Under the pieces are notes generated by a model that searched no databases, was not told the origin of the DNA, and saw only the letters and a program-made list of their open reading frames with translations. The position numbers and the translations under genes were made by a program. From Hyphomicrobiales bacterium (lineage in GTDB: Bacteria; Pseudomonadota; Alphaproteobacteria; Rhizobiales; Aestuariivirgaceae), in contig JALVFB010000242.1 of assembly GCA_027030295.1 (NCBI GenBank), positions 1 to 9,194 on the forward strand: a stretch of DNA of 9,194 nucleotides, given 5' to 3'. This document shows positions 1 to 6,130 of this stretch, one piece after another; positions within the stretch are counted from its first letter, which is position 1, and each line of letters starts with the position of its first letter.

Positions 1-383
1 TGCGCATGGTGCCGGCGCTTTCCGCCCTGTGGGTGGGGCTGCTGTATGACGATGTGGCGCTGGACGCGGCATGCGACCTGATCAGGGACTGGCCGGTCGA
101 GGCCATGCAGCGGGCGCGCGAGGAGGTGCCGAAGAAAGCGCTGGCCGCGGACATGGCCGGGCGCAGCGTGCGCGCGGTGGCGCGCGAGATGCTGGCGATT
201 GCCGACGACGGCCTGGCCCGGCGCAATCGGGTGAACGCCATGGGCCATGATGAACGGCACCATCTGGAGGTGCTGCACGAGATCGTGGCCGCGGGCCGCA
301 CCCATGCCGAGGAGCTGCTGGCGCGCTACGAGCGCGACTGGCACGGCGACATCGCGCCCGTCTATGACCTCTGCGCCCTGTGA
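1..383 (+). CDS. gshA: Glutamate-cysteine ligase, C-terminal part (gene begins before the window)
   Basis: The open frame enters from the left edge (first full codon at base 3) and ends with TGA at 381-383, leaving about 126 residues. The opening RMVPALSALWVGLLYD and the later GRTHAEELLARYERDW, followed by a D-x-V-Y-D-like end, match the C-terminus of the plant/alphaproteobacterial class of glutamate-cysteine ligases. In this family the enzyme joins L-glutamate and L-cysteine with ATP, the first step of cytosolic glutathione synthesis. The family is usually about 450 residues, so roughly the last quarter is present; the ATP-grasp-like catalytic core, start and promoter lie outside. It converges on the znuC-type gene with 81 bases between the two stops, so it does not belong to the minus-strand operon. 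The assignment rests on recalled family similarity of the tail only; the related EgtA group is an alternative. Confidence 0.8.
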   Translation, partial: RMVPALSALWVGLLYDDVALDAACDLIRDWPVEAMQRAREEVPKKALAADMAGRSVRAVAREMLAIADDGLARRNRVNAMGHDERHHLEVLHEIVAAGRTHAEELLARYERDWHGDIAPVYDLCAL

Positions 384-415
384 TGGCGTCGATGACGCCA
401 CCGCACCCCCTGCGG
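384..415. terminator. Two tandem small hairpins between convergent genes; possible terminator region
   Basis: Directly after the TGA of the gshA-type gene lies a perfect 7-bp stem with a 3-base loop, TGGCGTC-GAT-GACGCCA (384-400). It is followed at once by a perfect 5-bp stem, CCGCA-CCCCC-TGCGG (401-415). Being symmetrical, they could act on transcripts from either side. Neither is followed by a T-run on either strand, so a classical intrinsic terminator is not demonstrated; they may only stall polymerase or protect 3' ends. The rest of the 384-464 gap shows nothing else convincing. Confidence 0.35.
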
Positions 416-464
416 CGCTGCCGACTCCAGCGTCTTGTGCAGGGCGACGGCTGACGAAAACCTT

Positions 465-1250
465 TCAATCCTTCCGGCGGCCCGGGTCTTCGGCCAGGCC
501 ATGCACGTGGTCGTGATGGTGGCGGTAGGCGGCGTGCACCGAAGCCGCCTGATCGCCGAACAGGTCGGCATACGCCGGGCTTTCGCACACGGCCTCCGGC
601 GTGCCGGCGCAGCAGACGTGCACGTTGATGCACACTACCTTGTCGGTGCCGGCCATGACGAAATGCAGATCGTGCGACACCAGCAGCACGCCACAACCGG
701 TTTCGTCCCGAAAACCGCGGATGAGGTCGTAGATGGCGCCCTCGCCGGCGAAATCCACGCCCTGCACCGGTTCGTCCAGCACCAGCAGGTCGGGGCGGCG
801 CAACAGGGCGCGGGCGATGAGCACGCGCTGCAACTCGCCGCTGGACAGGGCGGAGAGCTGCTGCGCCGCCAGCCCCGCCGCGCCGGTGCGTTCCAGCGCC
901 GCCATCACGTCGGCCGACGTCGCCGCCGTGCCCAGCTCCAGAAAACGCCGCACGCTGAGCGGCAGGATGGAATCGGGAGCCACCTTCTGCGGCGTGTAGG
1001 CGATGCGCAGCCCCGGCGCCCGCCACAGCCTGCCCTCGGAGAGCGGCACGATGCCCAGGGCGGCGCGCACGGTGGTGGTCTTGCCGCCGCCATTGGGCCC
1101 GATGATGGTGACGATCTCGCCGCGCCGCACCTGAAGGGTCACATGGCGGATGAGCCAGCGCCCGCCATCGGCGCGCACGCCGGCATCCTCCAGCCGCAAC
1201 AGCGGCTCTCCGGCCACGGAGCCGCCGGCCATGGCGGCGCGCTCATTCAT
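465..1250 (-). CDS. znuC: Zinc ABC transporter ATP-binding protein, ZnuC type
   Basis: A 261-residue cytoplasmic ABC ATPase expected to energise high-affinity zinc uptake with a ZnuB permease and a ZnuA binding protein. Visible motifs are Walker A GPNGGGKT (51-58), a Q-loop Gln88 in YTPQK, the signature LSSGE (135-139, with Ser in place of the usual third-position Gly), Walker B LLVLDEP (155-161) and the H-loop His193. ZnuC-specific marks are the INVHVCCAGTPEAV segment (209-222) and the His-rich tail YRHHHDHVHG (242-251). The first ATG of the frame is at 1250; a TTG two codons upstream (1256) is also possible. The ATG lacks a clear Shine-Dalgarno sequence but overlaps the stop of a 17-codon ORF that has a strong one. 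No znuA, znuB or zur is in the window and no AT-rich Zur-like palindrome is seen upstream, so it appears to be an orphan read through from the paaK-type gene. Manganese or another divalent metal is an alternative substrate. Confidence 0.85.
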   Translation of the reverse strand: MNERAAMAGGSVAGEPLLRLEDAGVRADGGRWLIRHVTLQVRRGEIVTIIGPNGGGKTTTVRAALGIVPLSEGRLWRAPGLRIAYTPQKVAPDSILPLSVRRFLELGTAATSADVMAALERTGAAGLAAQQLSALSSGELQRVLIARALLRRPDLLVLDEPVQGVDFAGEGAIYDLIRGFRDETGCGVLLVSHDLHFVMAGTDKVVCINVHVCCAGTPEAVCESPAYADLFGDQAASVHAAYRHHHDHVHGLAEDPGRRKD

Positions 1251-1296
1251 GACCAATGCCGAATTTTCCGGCCATGCCGCGAACGGATCGCTTCAT
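1243..1296 (-). CDS. Possible 17-residue leader ORF overlapping the znuC start
   Basis: Just after the paaK-type stop there is GGAGG (1308-1304), a 7-base spacer and an ATG at 1296, a better initiation site than that of znuC. The frame encodes MKRSVRGMAGKFGIGHE and stops with TGA at 1245-1243, eight bases into znuC (ATGAATGA overlap). It is in a different frame from znuC, and the ZnuC protein already has a full N-terminus, so this is not obviously a missing N-terminal part. It could couple znuC translation to ribosomes leaving the upstream gene, or be a regulatory leader. It has no metal-binding Cys/His cluster, only one His. It could be chance; there is no homology evidence. Confidence 0.25.
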   Translation of the reverse strand: MKRSVRGMAGKFGIGHE

Positions 1297-1308
1297 GCCG
1301 TCGCCTCC

Positions 1309-2622
1309 TCACATCCGGCGCTTGTCGATGACCCGCTTCGCCTTGCCCATGGAGCGCTCGATCTCGCCCACCTGGCGAATGCGCACGCGCGTGGTCACGC
1401 CGATGTAGTTCTTGATGTTGTGGCGCAATCGCTCCGCGCAGTCCTGCGCCAGCGTGTCCAGCTCCCCGGCCAGCTGCGGTTTTATCTCCACGTGCACCGT
1501 CAGCTCGTCCAGCCGTCCGTCGCGCGTCAGCTCCAGCACGTAATGGGGCGAGAGGCGTTCGTCCTTCAGGATCAGCTCCTCGATCTGGGAGGGAAACACG
1601 TTCACCCCGCGGATGATCATCATGTCGTCGCTGCGGCCGGTGACCTTTTCCATGCGCCGCATGGTGCGCGCGGTGCCCGGCAGCAGGCGCGTCAGATCGC
1701 GCGTGCGGTAGCGGATGACCGGAAAGGCTTCCTTGGTCAGCGAGGTGAAGACCAGCTCGCCCATCTCGCCATCGGGCAGCACCTCGCCCGTTTCCGGGTC
1801 GATGATCTCCGGATAGAAGTGATCCTCCCAGATGGTCAGGCCGTCCTTGGTTTCGATGCACTCGGTGGAAACGCCAGGCCCGATGACTTCGGAAAGGCCG
1901 TAGAAGTCGATGGCGTCGATGCCGAAGCGCTGCTCTATCTCGGCGCGCATCTCCTCCGTCCACGGCTCCGCGCCATGCATGCCGATGCGCAGGCTGCTCT
2001 CGCGCGGGTCGATGCCACGCCGCTCGAATTCATCGGCGATGGCCAGCAGGTAGGAAGGCGTGACCATGATGAGATCGGGCCGGAAATCGAGAATGAGCTG
2101 CACCTGGCGCTCGGTCATGCCGCCGGAAACCGGCACCACCGTGCAGCCCAGCTTCTCCGCGCCGTAGTGAAACCCCAGCCCGCCGGTGAACAGCCCGTAG
2201 CCATAGGCGATGTGCGCGATGTCACCGGGGCGGCCGCCGGCGGCCCAGATGGAGCGCGCCATCAGGTGCGCCCAGGTGTCGATGTCGTTTTTCGTATAGC
2301 CCACCACCGTCGGAATGCCGGTGGTGCCGGAGGAGGCGTGCACCCGCACCACCTGTTCGCGCGGCACCGCGAACATGCCGAAGGGATAGTTCTCGCGCAG
2401 GTCGTCCTTCACCGTGAACGGGAATTTGGCCAGATCGGAAAGCTCCTTCAGGTCATCCGGGTGCACGCCCGCCGCGTCGAACTTGCGCCGGTAGAAGGGC
2501 ACGTTGTCATAGGCGTGCCGCAGCGACCATTTCAGGCGCTCCAGTTGCACCGCCCGCAGTTCATCGATGCTGGCGTTCTCGATGGCGTCATACGGTTTGC
2601 CAAAATCACGTTCAGCGTTCAT
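1309..2622 (-). CDS. paaK: Phenylacetate (arylacetate)-CoA ligase
   Basis: A 437-residue cytoplasmic adenylate-forming enzyme, normal for PaaK (about 430-440). It should convert phenylacetate, or a related arylacetate such as indoleacetate, plus ATP and CoA to the acyl-CoA, AMP and PPi. Visible motifs are the PaaK-type N-terminus with YDNVPFYRRKFDAAGV (38-53), the ATP-binding SSGTTGIP (97-104), the adenylate-binding DFYGLSEVIGPG (239-250), the hinge-region TGRSDDMMIIRGVNVFPSQI (328-347) and the C-terminal lysines of SMGKAKR (424-430), one of which should be catalytic. The ATG at 2622 follows a purine-rich AGGGG-containing stretch. The gene lies 27 bases after the KorC-type gene on the same strand, so it probably shares the operon. 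Its product class is the same as that of IorA-type enzymes, which fits salvage of free arylacetate. Exact substrate is not determined; aerobic paa catabolic genes are not in the window. Confidence 0.9.
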   Translation of the reverse strand: MNAERDFGKPYDAIENASIDELRAVQLERLKWSLRHAYDNVPFYRRKFDAAGVHPDDLKELSDLAKFPFTVKDDLRENYPFGMFAVPREQVVRVHASSGTTGIPTVVGYTKNDIDTWAHLMARSIWAAGGRPGDIAHIAYGYGLFTGGLGFHYGAEKLGCTVVPVSGGMTERQVQLILDFRPDLIMVTPSYLLAIADEFERRGIDPRESSLRIGMHGAEPWTEEMRAEIEQRFGIDAIDFYGLSEVIGPGVSTECIETKDGLTIWEDHFYPEIIDPETGEVLPDGEMGELVFTSLTKEAFPVIRYRTRDLTRLLPGTARTMRRMEKVTGRSDDMMIIRGVNVFPSQIEELILKDERLSPHYVLELTRDGRLDELTVHVEIKPQLAGELDTLAQDCAERLRHNIKNYIGVTTRVRIRQVGEIERSMGKAKRVIDKRRM

Positions 2623-2649
2623 GTCCCCTGCCCCTTCGCAATCCCCTTG

Positions 2650-3186
2650 TCAGGCCGGTTCCCTGGCCAGGTCGCGGCCCGCCGCCAATGCCTCCAGGTT
2701 GAGCTCCAGAAAACGCTTCGGCGCGCGCGCCCGCACCACGTCCTCCAGCAGCGCCGGCGTTATCAGCCCGCTCATTTCCGCCAGCGTGGAAACCGCGATG
2801 ATGTTGGCCACCCGCTCGTTGCCCAGCGCCCGCGCCCGTGCGATGAAAGGCAGCGACAGGGTGCGAAACGCCCCTTGCGGCGGCTGTGGCGCGCGCTCGG
2901 CGTCCACCAGCACCAGCGCGTCGTCGCGGATCAGCCCCTCGGAAGCGGCCACCGCGCATTGATCCAGTATGACCAGGTAATCCAGGGCGGAAACCAGCGG
3001 ATAATCGGGCACGTCGTCGGACACCACCACGTCGGCGCGGCTCAGGCCGCCGCGCGAGGTCGGCTCGTAGCTTTGCGATTGCGCCACCTTGCGCCCCTGC
3101 CGCAGGAAGCATTCGGCCAGCGTGCGCGCGCCCAGGATCAGCCCCTGTCCGCCGGCGCCGGAAAGGCGGATTTCCGTCTGGCTCAT
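2650..3186 (-). CDS. korC: 2-oxoacid:ferredoxin oxidoreductase gamma subunit (KorC type)
   Basis: A 178-residue protein of the pyruvate/ketoisovalerate oxidoreductase catalytic (gamma) family, about the usual size. The glycine-rich GAGGQG (10-15) opens the fold, followed by the family stretch QSYEPTSRGGLSRADVVVSD (38-57), the PLVSALDYLVILDQ region (63-76) and NERVANIIAVSTLAEM (123-138). The gamma subunit completes the CoA-dependent enzyme with the alpha and beta subunits encoded just upstream and binds no iron-sulfur cluster of its own. The ATG at 3186 overlaps the beta-subunit TGA by four bases (ATGA) and is preceded by GGGAGG at a proper distance, which decides the start against much longer upstream extensions in the same frame. 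Specific substrate cannot be read from this subunit. Confidence 0.88.
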   Translation of the reverse strand: MSQTEIRLSGAGGQGLILGARTLAECFLRQGRKVAQSQSYEPTSRGGLSRADVVVSDDVPDYPLVSALDYLVILDQCAVAASEGLIRDDALVLVDAERAPQPPQGAFRTLSLPFIARARALGNERVANIIAVSTLAEMSGLITPALLEDVVRARAPKRFLELNLEALAAGRDLAREPA

Positions 3187-4049
3187 TTGCCGCCTCCCTG
3201 CCTGCGCAATGCCTCCGTGCGGGCGCGATAGACATCCAGGTATTCCGGCCTGTCCCGCCGCGCCAGCACGCCGGTGTTGAACGGGTTGGGGCGAAACGGC
3301 GTGTCCACCGTGTTGCGATAGGCCTCCGGCCGCATCTCCCTCTTCTGCGCCAGGATCATCTCCGGCGAATTGCCCAGGTCGTTCTTGCGGCCGTAGATTT
3401 CCGTGCAGTCGGAAATGACCTCCACCACCGAGAAGCCATGATGGGCGATGGCGTCCTTCAGCAGATCCTTCAGGTTCGGCGTCTGCAACGTCGCCTCGCG
3501 CCCTACGAAGGTGGCGCCCGCCGCCTGCGCCACTTCGCAGGCGTCGAACACCGGCTCGTTGTTGCCGAACGGCGTGGTGGTGGTGAAGCGTTCCGCCGTG
3601 GTGGTGGGCGACACCTGCCCGCCGGTCATGCCGTAGATCTCGTTGTTGAGCAGGATCAGCGTCATGTCGAGGTTGCGCCGGCAGGCGTGCAGGAAATGGT
3701 TGCCACCGATGGCCAGGCTGTCGCCATCGCCGGAAATGACCACCACGGTGAGGTCGGGGCGCGCCAGCTTCAGCCCGGTGGCGAAGGCCAGCGGCCGGCC
3801 ATGGGTCACGTGAAAGGTGTTGGCGTCGATGTAGGCGGCGGTGCGCCCGGAGCAGCCGATGCCGGACACCACCGCCAGGTCGTCCTTGTTCACCCGCAAT
3901 TCGTCCAGCGCCCACAGCAGCGCCCTGAGCGCGATGCCGTGCCCGCAGCCCGGACACATGAAATGCGGCATCAGCTCCAGCCGCAGCCAGTCGCGGATGT
4001 CGAAGCTGCCGTCGCGCGGCAGTTTTTCCGGGGCCGGGCGTTCGTTCAT
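3183..4049 (-). CDS. korB: 2-oxoacid:ferredoxin oxidoreductase beta subunit, TPP-binding (KorB type)
   Basis: A 288-residue beta subunit that holds thiamine pyrophosphate and the proximal [4Fe-4S] cluster; with KorA and KorC it decarboxylates a 2-oxoacid to acyl-CoA and reduces ferredoxin. Visible are MCPGCGHG (31-38), GIGCSGR (63-69), the TPP/Mg motif starting GDGD (107-110) and ending LLNNEIYGMTGGQ (133-145), and the family segment SPTTTAERFTTTTPFGN (147-163). Cys32, Cys35, Cys66 and Cys215 are candidate ligands of the proximal cluster. The ATG at 4049 is preceded by GAGGAGG with a 7-base spacer and overlaps the alpha stop as ATGA; the frame extends further upstream but is shadow sequence there. 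It is most like 2-oxoglutarate-type Kor beta subunits, but branched-chain 2-oxoacid or phenylglyoxylate enzymes of the same family are not excluded. Confidence 0.9.
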   Translation of the reverse strand: MNERPAPEKLPRDGSFDIRDWLRLELMPHFMCPGCGHGIALRALLWALDELRVNKDDLAVVSGIGCSGRTAAYIDANTFHVTHGRPLAFATGLKLARPDLTVVVISGDGDSLAIGGNHFLHACRRNLDMTLILLNNEIYGMTGGQVSPTTTAERFTTTTPFGNNEPVFDACEVAQAAGATFVGREATLQTPNLKDLLKDAIAHHGFSVVEVISDCTEIYGRKNDLGNSPEMILAQKREMRPEAYRNTVDTPFRPNPFNTGVLARRDRPEYLDVYRARTEALRRQGGGK

Positions 4050-5185
4050 GTCAGCGCCTCCTCGATGCTGGCGAGAATTTCCCGTGGCGCGATGGGTTCG
4101 CCATCGAAACGGTTGACCGGAACGACGGCCTGTTCGTCGCGTGCCAGGCGCTGCACCTCCAACACCATCTGCCCGGCGTTCATTTCCGGCACGACGATGG
4201 CGCGGGCCTGGGCGGTGGCGGCGCGGAAGGCCTCTTCCGGAAACGGCCACAGGGTGACGGGGCGGAACAGCCCGGCTTTCACCCCCTTCTCGCGCGCCGC
4301 GCGCACCGCCGCCCGCGCCGCGCGGGCGGAAATGCCCACCGCCGTCACCACCACCTCGGCGTCTTCGCAGTCCACGCATTCCCACTTGTCGATGATGTCG
4401 CGGTGCTTGTCGATCTTGCCCAGCAGCCGCCGCATCACCACCGCCACGCGTGCCGGATCCTGCGTCGGAAAACCGTTTTCATCGTGCGTCAGGCCGGTGG
4501 CGTGCGCTCGGTAGCCGTCGCCGGGGCGCGGAAACGGCGGCACGCCGTCCTCGGTGATGCGATAGGGCAAGAAGCCTTCCTTCGGTTCGTCGGCCCACTT
4601 GCGCGCGCCCTTTTCCTCTTCCGTCGGCGGGGTGAGCGTCACCGTCTCCACCATGTGGCCGATGACCTCGTCCATCAGCAGCACCACCGGCGTGCGCAAG
4701 CGTTCGGCCAGGGCGAAGGCGCGGATGGTTTCGGCATAGGCCTCCTGCACCGAGGCCGGACACAGGGCGATGACCGGCCTGTCGCCGTGCGAGCCCCAGC
4801 GCGCCTGCATGATGTCGGCCTGTGCCGGGCGCGTCGGCATGCCGGTGGAGGGCCCGCCGCGCATGACGTTCACGATGACGCACGGCGCTTCCATCATCGC
4901 CGCCAGGCCGATGTTCTCCTGCTTCAGCGAAAAACCGGGGCCGGAGGTGGCCGTCATGGCGCGCGCCCCGCCCATGGACGCGCCCACCACCGCCGCCATG
5001 GAGGCGATCTCGTCCTCCATCTGGATGAACACGCCGCCCGCCTTCGGCAGCTCGCGCGCCATGCGCTCGGCGATTTCCGATGACGGCGTGATGGGATAGC
5101 CGGCGTAGAAGGCGCACCCCGCCGCGATGGCGCCCAGCGCGCAGGCGTGATTGCCCTGCAGGTTCACCGGCGCTTGCGCGTTCAT
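4046..5185 (-). CDS. korA: 2-oxoacid:ferredoxin oxidoreductase alpha subunit (KorA type)
   Basis: A 379-residue alpha subunit of the short class, without the N-terminal gamma fusion seen in some KorA proteins; that matches the presence of a separate korC. The N-terminal pyrimidine-binding domain begins LQGNHACALGAIAAGC (9-24) and continues with FYAGYPITPSSEIAERM (26-42), MEDEIASMAAVVGASMGGAR (56-75) and TATSGPGFSLKQENIGLA (78-95). The middle region MRGGPSTGMPTRPAQADIM (108-126) is typical of CoA-dependent alpha subunits. The C-terminal transketolase-like domain covers roughly 275-379. It pairs with KorB through ATGA overlap, and its own ATG overlaps the stop of the upstream gamma-ferredoxin gene in the same way. 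GAGGAGG lies 7 bases before the ATG. The specific 2-oxoacid cannot be assigned from sequence by eye. Confidence 0.9.
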   Translation of the reverse strand: MNAQAPVNLQGNHACALGAIAAGCAFYAGYPITPSSEIAERMARELPKAGGVFIQMEDEIASMAAVVGASMGGARAMTATSGPGFSLKQENIGLAAMMEAPCVIVNVMRGGPSTGMPTRPAQADIMQARWGSHGDRPVIALCPASVQEAYAETIRAFALAERLRTPVVLLMDEVIGHMVETVTLTPPTEEEKGARKWADEPKEGFLPYRITEDGVPPFPRPGDGYRAHATGLTHDENGFPTQDPARVAVVMRRLLGKIDKHRDIIDKWECVDCEDAEVVVTAVGISARAARAAVRAAREKGVKAGLFRPVTLWPFPEEAFRAATAQARAIVVPEMNAGQMVLEVQRLARDEQAVVPVNRFDGEPIAPREILASIEEALT

Positions 5186-6126
5186 GCCGATGCCTCCTCT
5201 TCGCTGGCGTCTTGCGGCAGGCGCAGCACGCGAATGGCGAAATCCGGGCACAGGTATTCGCACAATCTGCACCCGGTGCAACGCTCCGGCGCGCGCATGC
5301 GCGCGATGTGCGCCTCGTCCAGTTCCAGGCAGCGCTCCGGACACATCTTCACGCAGATGTCGCAGCTCTTGCACCAGGCGCGCTCGATGAACACGCGCGG
5401 CCGGCGTGGCGGCGTTTCCAGCCCGGCGGGGGGCGAGAAGTCAACCTCCTCGTCCGGCCCCACCTCGCCATGCCGCGCCACCCAGTCGCGCCCTTCGCCA
5501 AAGGCGCGCAGGTTCACTTCCACCGTCTTCGGCGGCACGAATTGTTCGATCACCGCCAGCCATTCCTCTTCCGGAAAATCGAGCGCGGTGGACAGCACGC
5601 CCAGAAGGATGGTGTTGGCCACGCGCGGATTGCCCAGGCGCTCCGCCATGCCGCTGGCGTTGAGCGCGTAACCCGTCCGCACTCTGGAAAGCACGTCCTT
5701 CGGCGTCTCGCGCGAATAGCCCAGCGGCGCGCCGTCGGCGCGGTTGCGGCAGGCGAACGGCGGCACGATGCGCTTGACGTCGGCGATGAAGGTGCCGCGG
5801 GAGCGGTTGAGGTGATTGAGCCAGCGCAGGCCCTCGGCCCATTCCAGCGCCAGCAACACGTCCACCTCGCCGCGCGGAATGGTTGGCGAGAACACCTTGT
5901 GGCCGAAGCGCACGTGCGAGAACACCCCGCCCCCACGCTTGGCCATGCCATGCACCTCGCTCTGCTTCACCTCGAAGCCGGCGCGCTGGGCCAGGGTCGC
6001 CATCACCTTCGACACCATGATGACCCCTTGCCCGCCGACGCCGACGATGAGCACGTTCGTCGGCCTCGCCGCCGTGGCTTCGGCGTTTTCGGCGCCGGCG
6101 TCGTCGTTGAGGGTGGTTTCGGCCAT
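5182..6126 (-). CDS. IorB-type gamma subunit fused to a C-terminal two-[4Fe-4S] ferredoxin domain
   Basis: A 314-residue protein with two parts. Residues about 24-215 are an indolepyruvate oxidoreductase beta (IorB)/gamma-family domain: NVLIVGVGGQGVIMVSKV (24-41, with GVGGQG), EVHGMAKRGGGVFSHVRFG (57-75) and NPRVANTILLGVLST (166-180). After a Pro/Glu-rich linker (about 216-245), residues 250-300 carry two CxxCxxCxxxCP sites: Cys252/255/258/262 and Cys283/286/289/293, the pattern of a bacterial 2[4Fe-4S] ferredoxin or Kor/Por delta subunit. Ordinary IorB proteins are about 190-230 residues, so the ferredoxin tail is extra. The gene starts 4 bases after the iorA stop and overlaps korA as ATGA, so it sits between the two oxidoreductase modules. 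The gamma half probably completes IorA; the ferredoxin half could be the missing delta subunit of KorABC. That sharing is inference. Confidence 0.87.
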   Translation of the reverse strand: MAETTLNDDAGAENAEATAARPTNVLIVGVGGQGVIMVSKVMATLAQRAGFEVKQSEVHGMAKRGGGVFSHVRFGHKVFSPTIPRGEVDVLLALEWAEGLRWLNHLNRSRGTFIADVKRIVPPFACRNRADGAPLGYSRETPKDVLSRVRTGYALNASGMAERLGNPRVANTILLGVLSTALDFPEEEWLAVIEQFVPPKTVEVNLRAFGEGRDWVARHGEVGPDEEVDFSPPAGLETPPRRPRVFIERAWCKSCDICVKMCPERCLELDEAHIARMRAPERCTGCRLCEYLCPDFAIRVLRLPQDASEEEASA

Positions 6127-6130
6127 GGCC

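Noticed and set aside
408..444. Longer stem CCCTGC/GCAGGG with a 25-base loop in the convergent gap
   Set aside because: Only six pairs across a long loop, and it conflicts with the perfect local hairpin at 401-415.
82..1026. Minus-strand 314-residue frame overlapping the gshA end and znuC
   Set aside because: Low-complexity Arg/Ala/Gly/Pro sequence in a shifted frame of znuC and opposite gshA, with no domain.
1257..1308. Search for a Zur or Fur box upstream of znuC
   Set aside because: No AT-rich inverted repeat of the expected type is present in this short GC-rich interval.
1150..3231. Plus-strand open frame of 693 residues opposite paaK and korC
   Set aside because: Same reverse-complement composition bias, no family motifs and no ribosome-binding site logic; it spans three real genes and their junctions.
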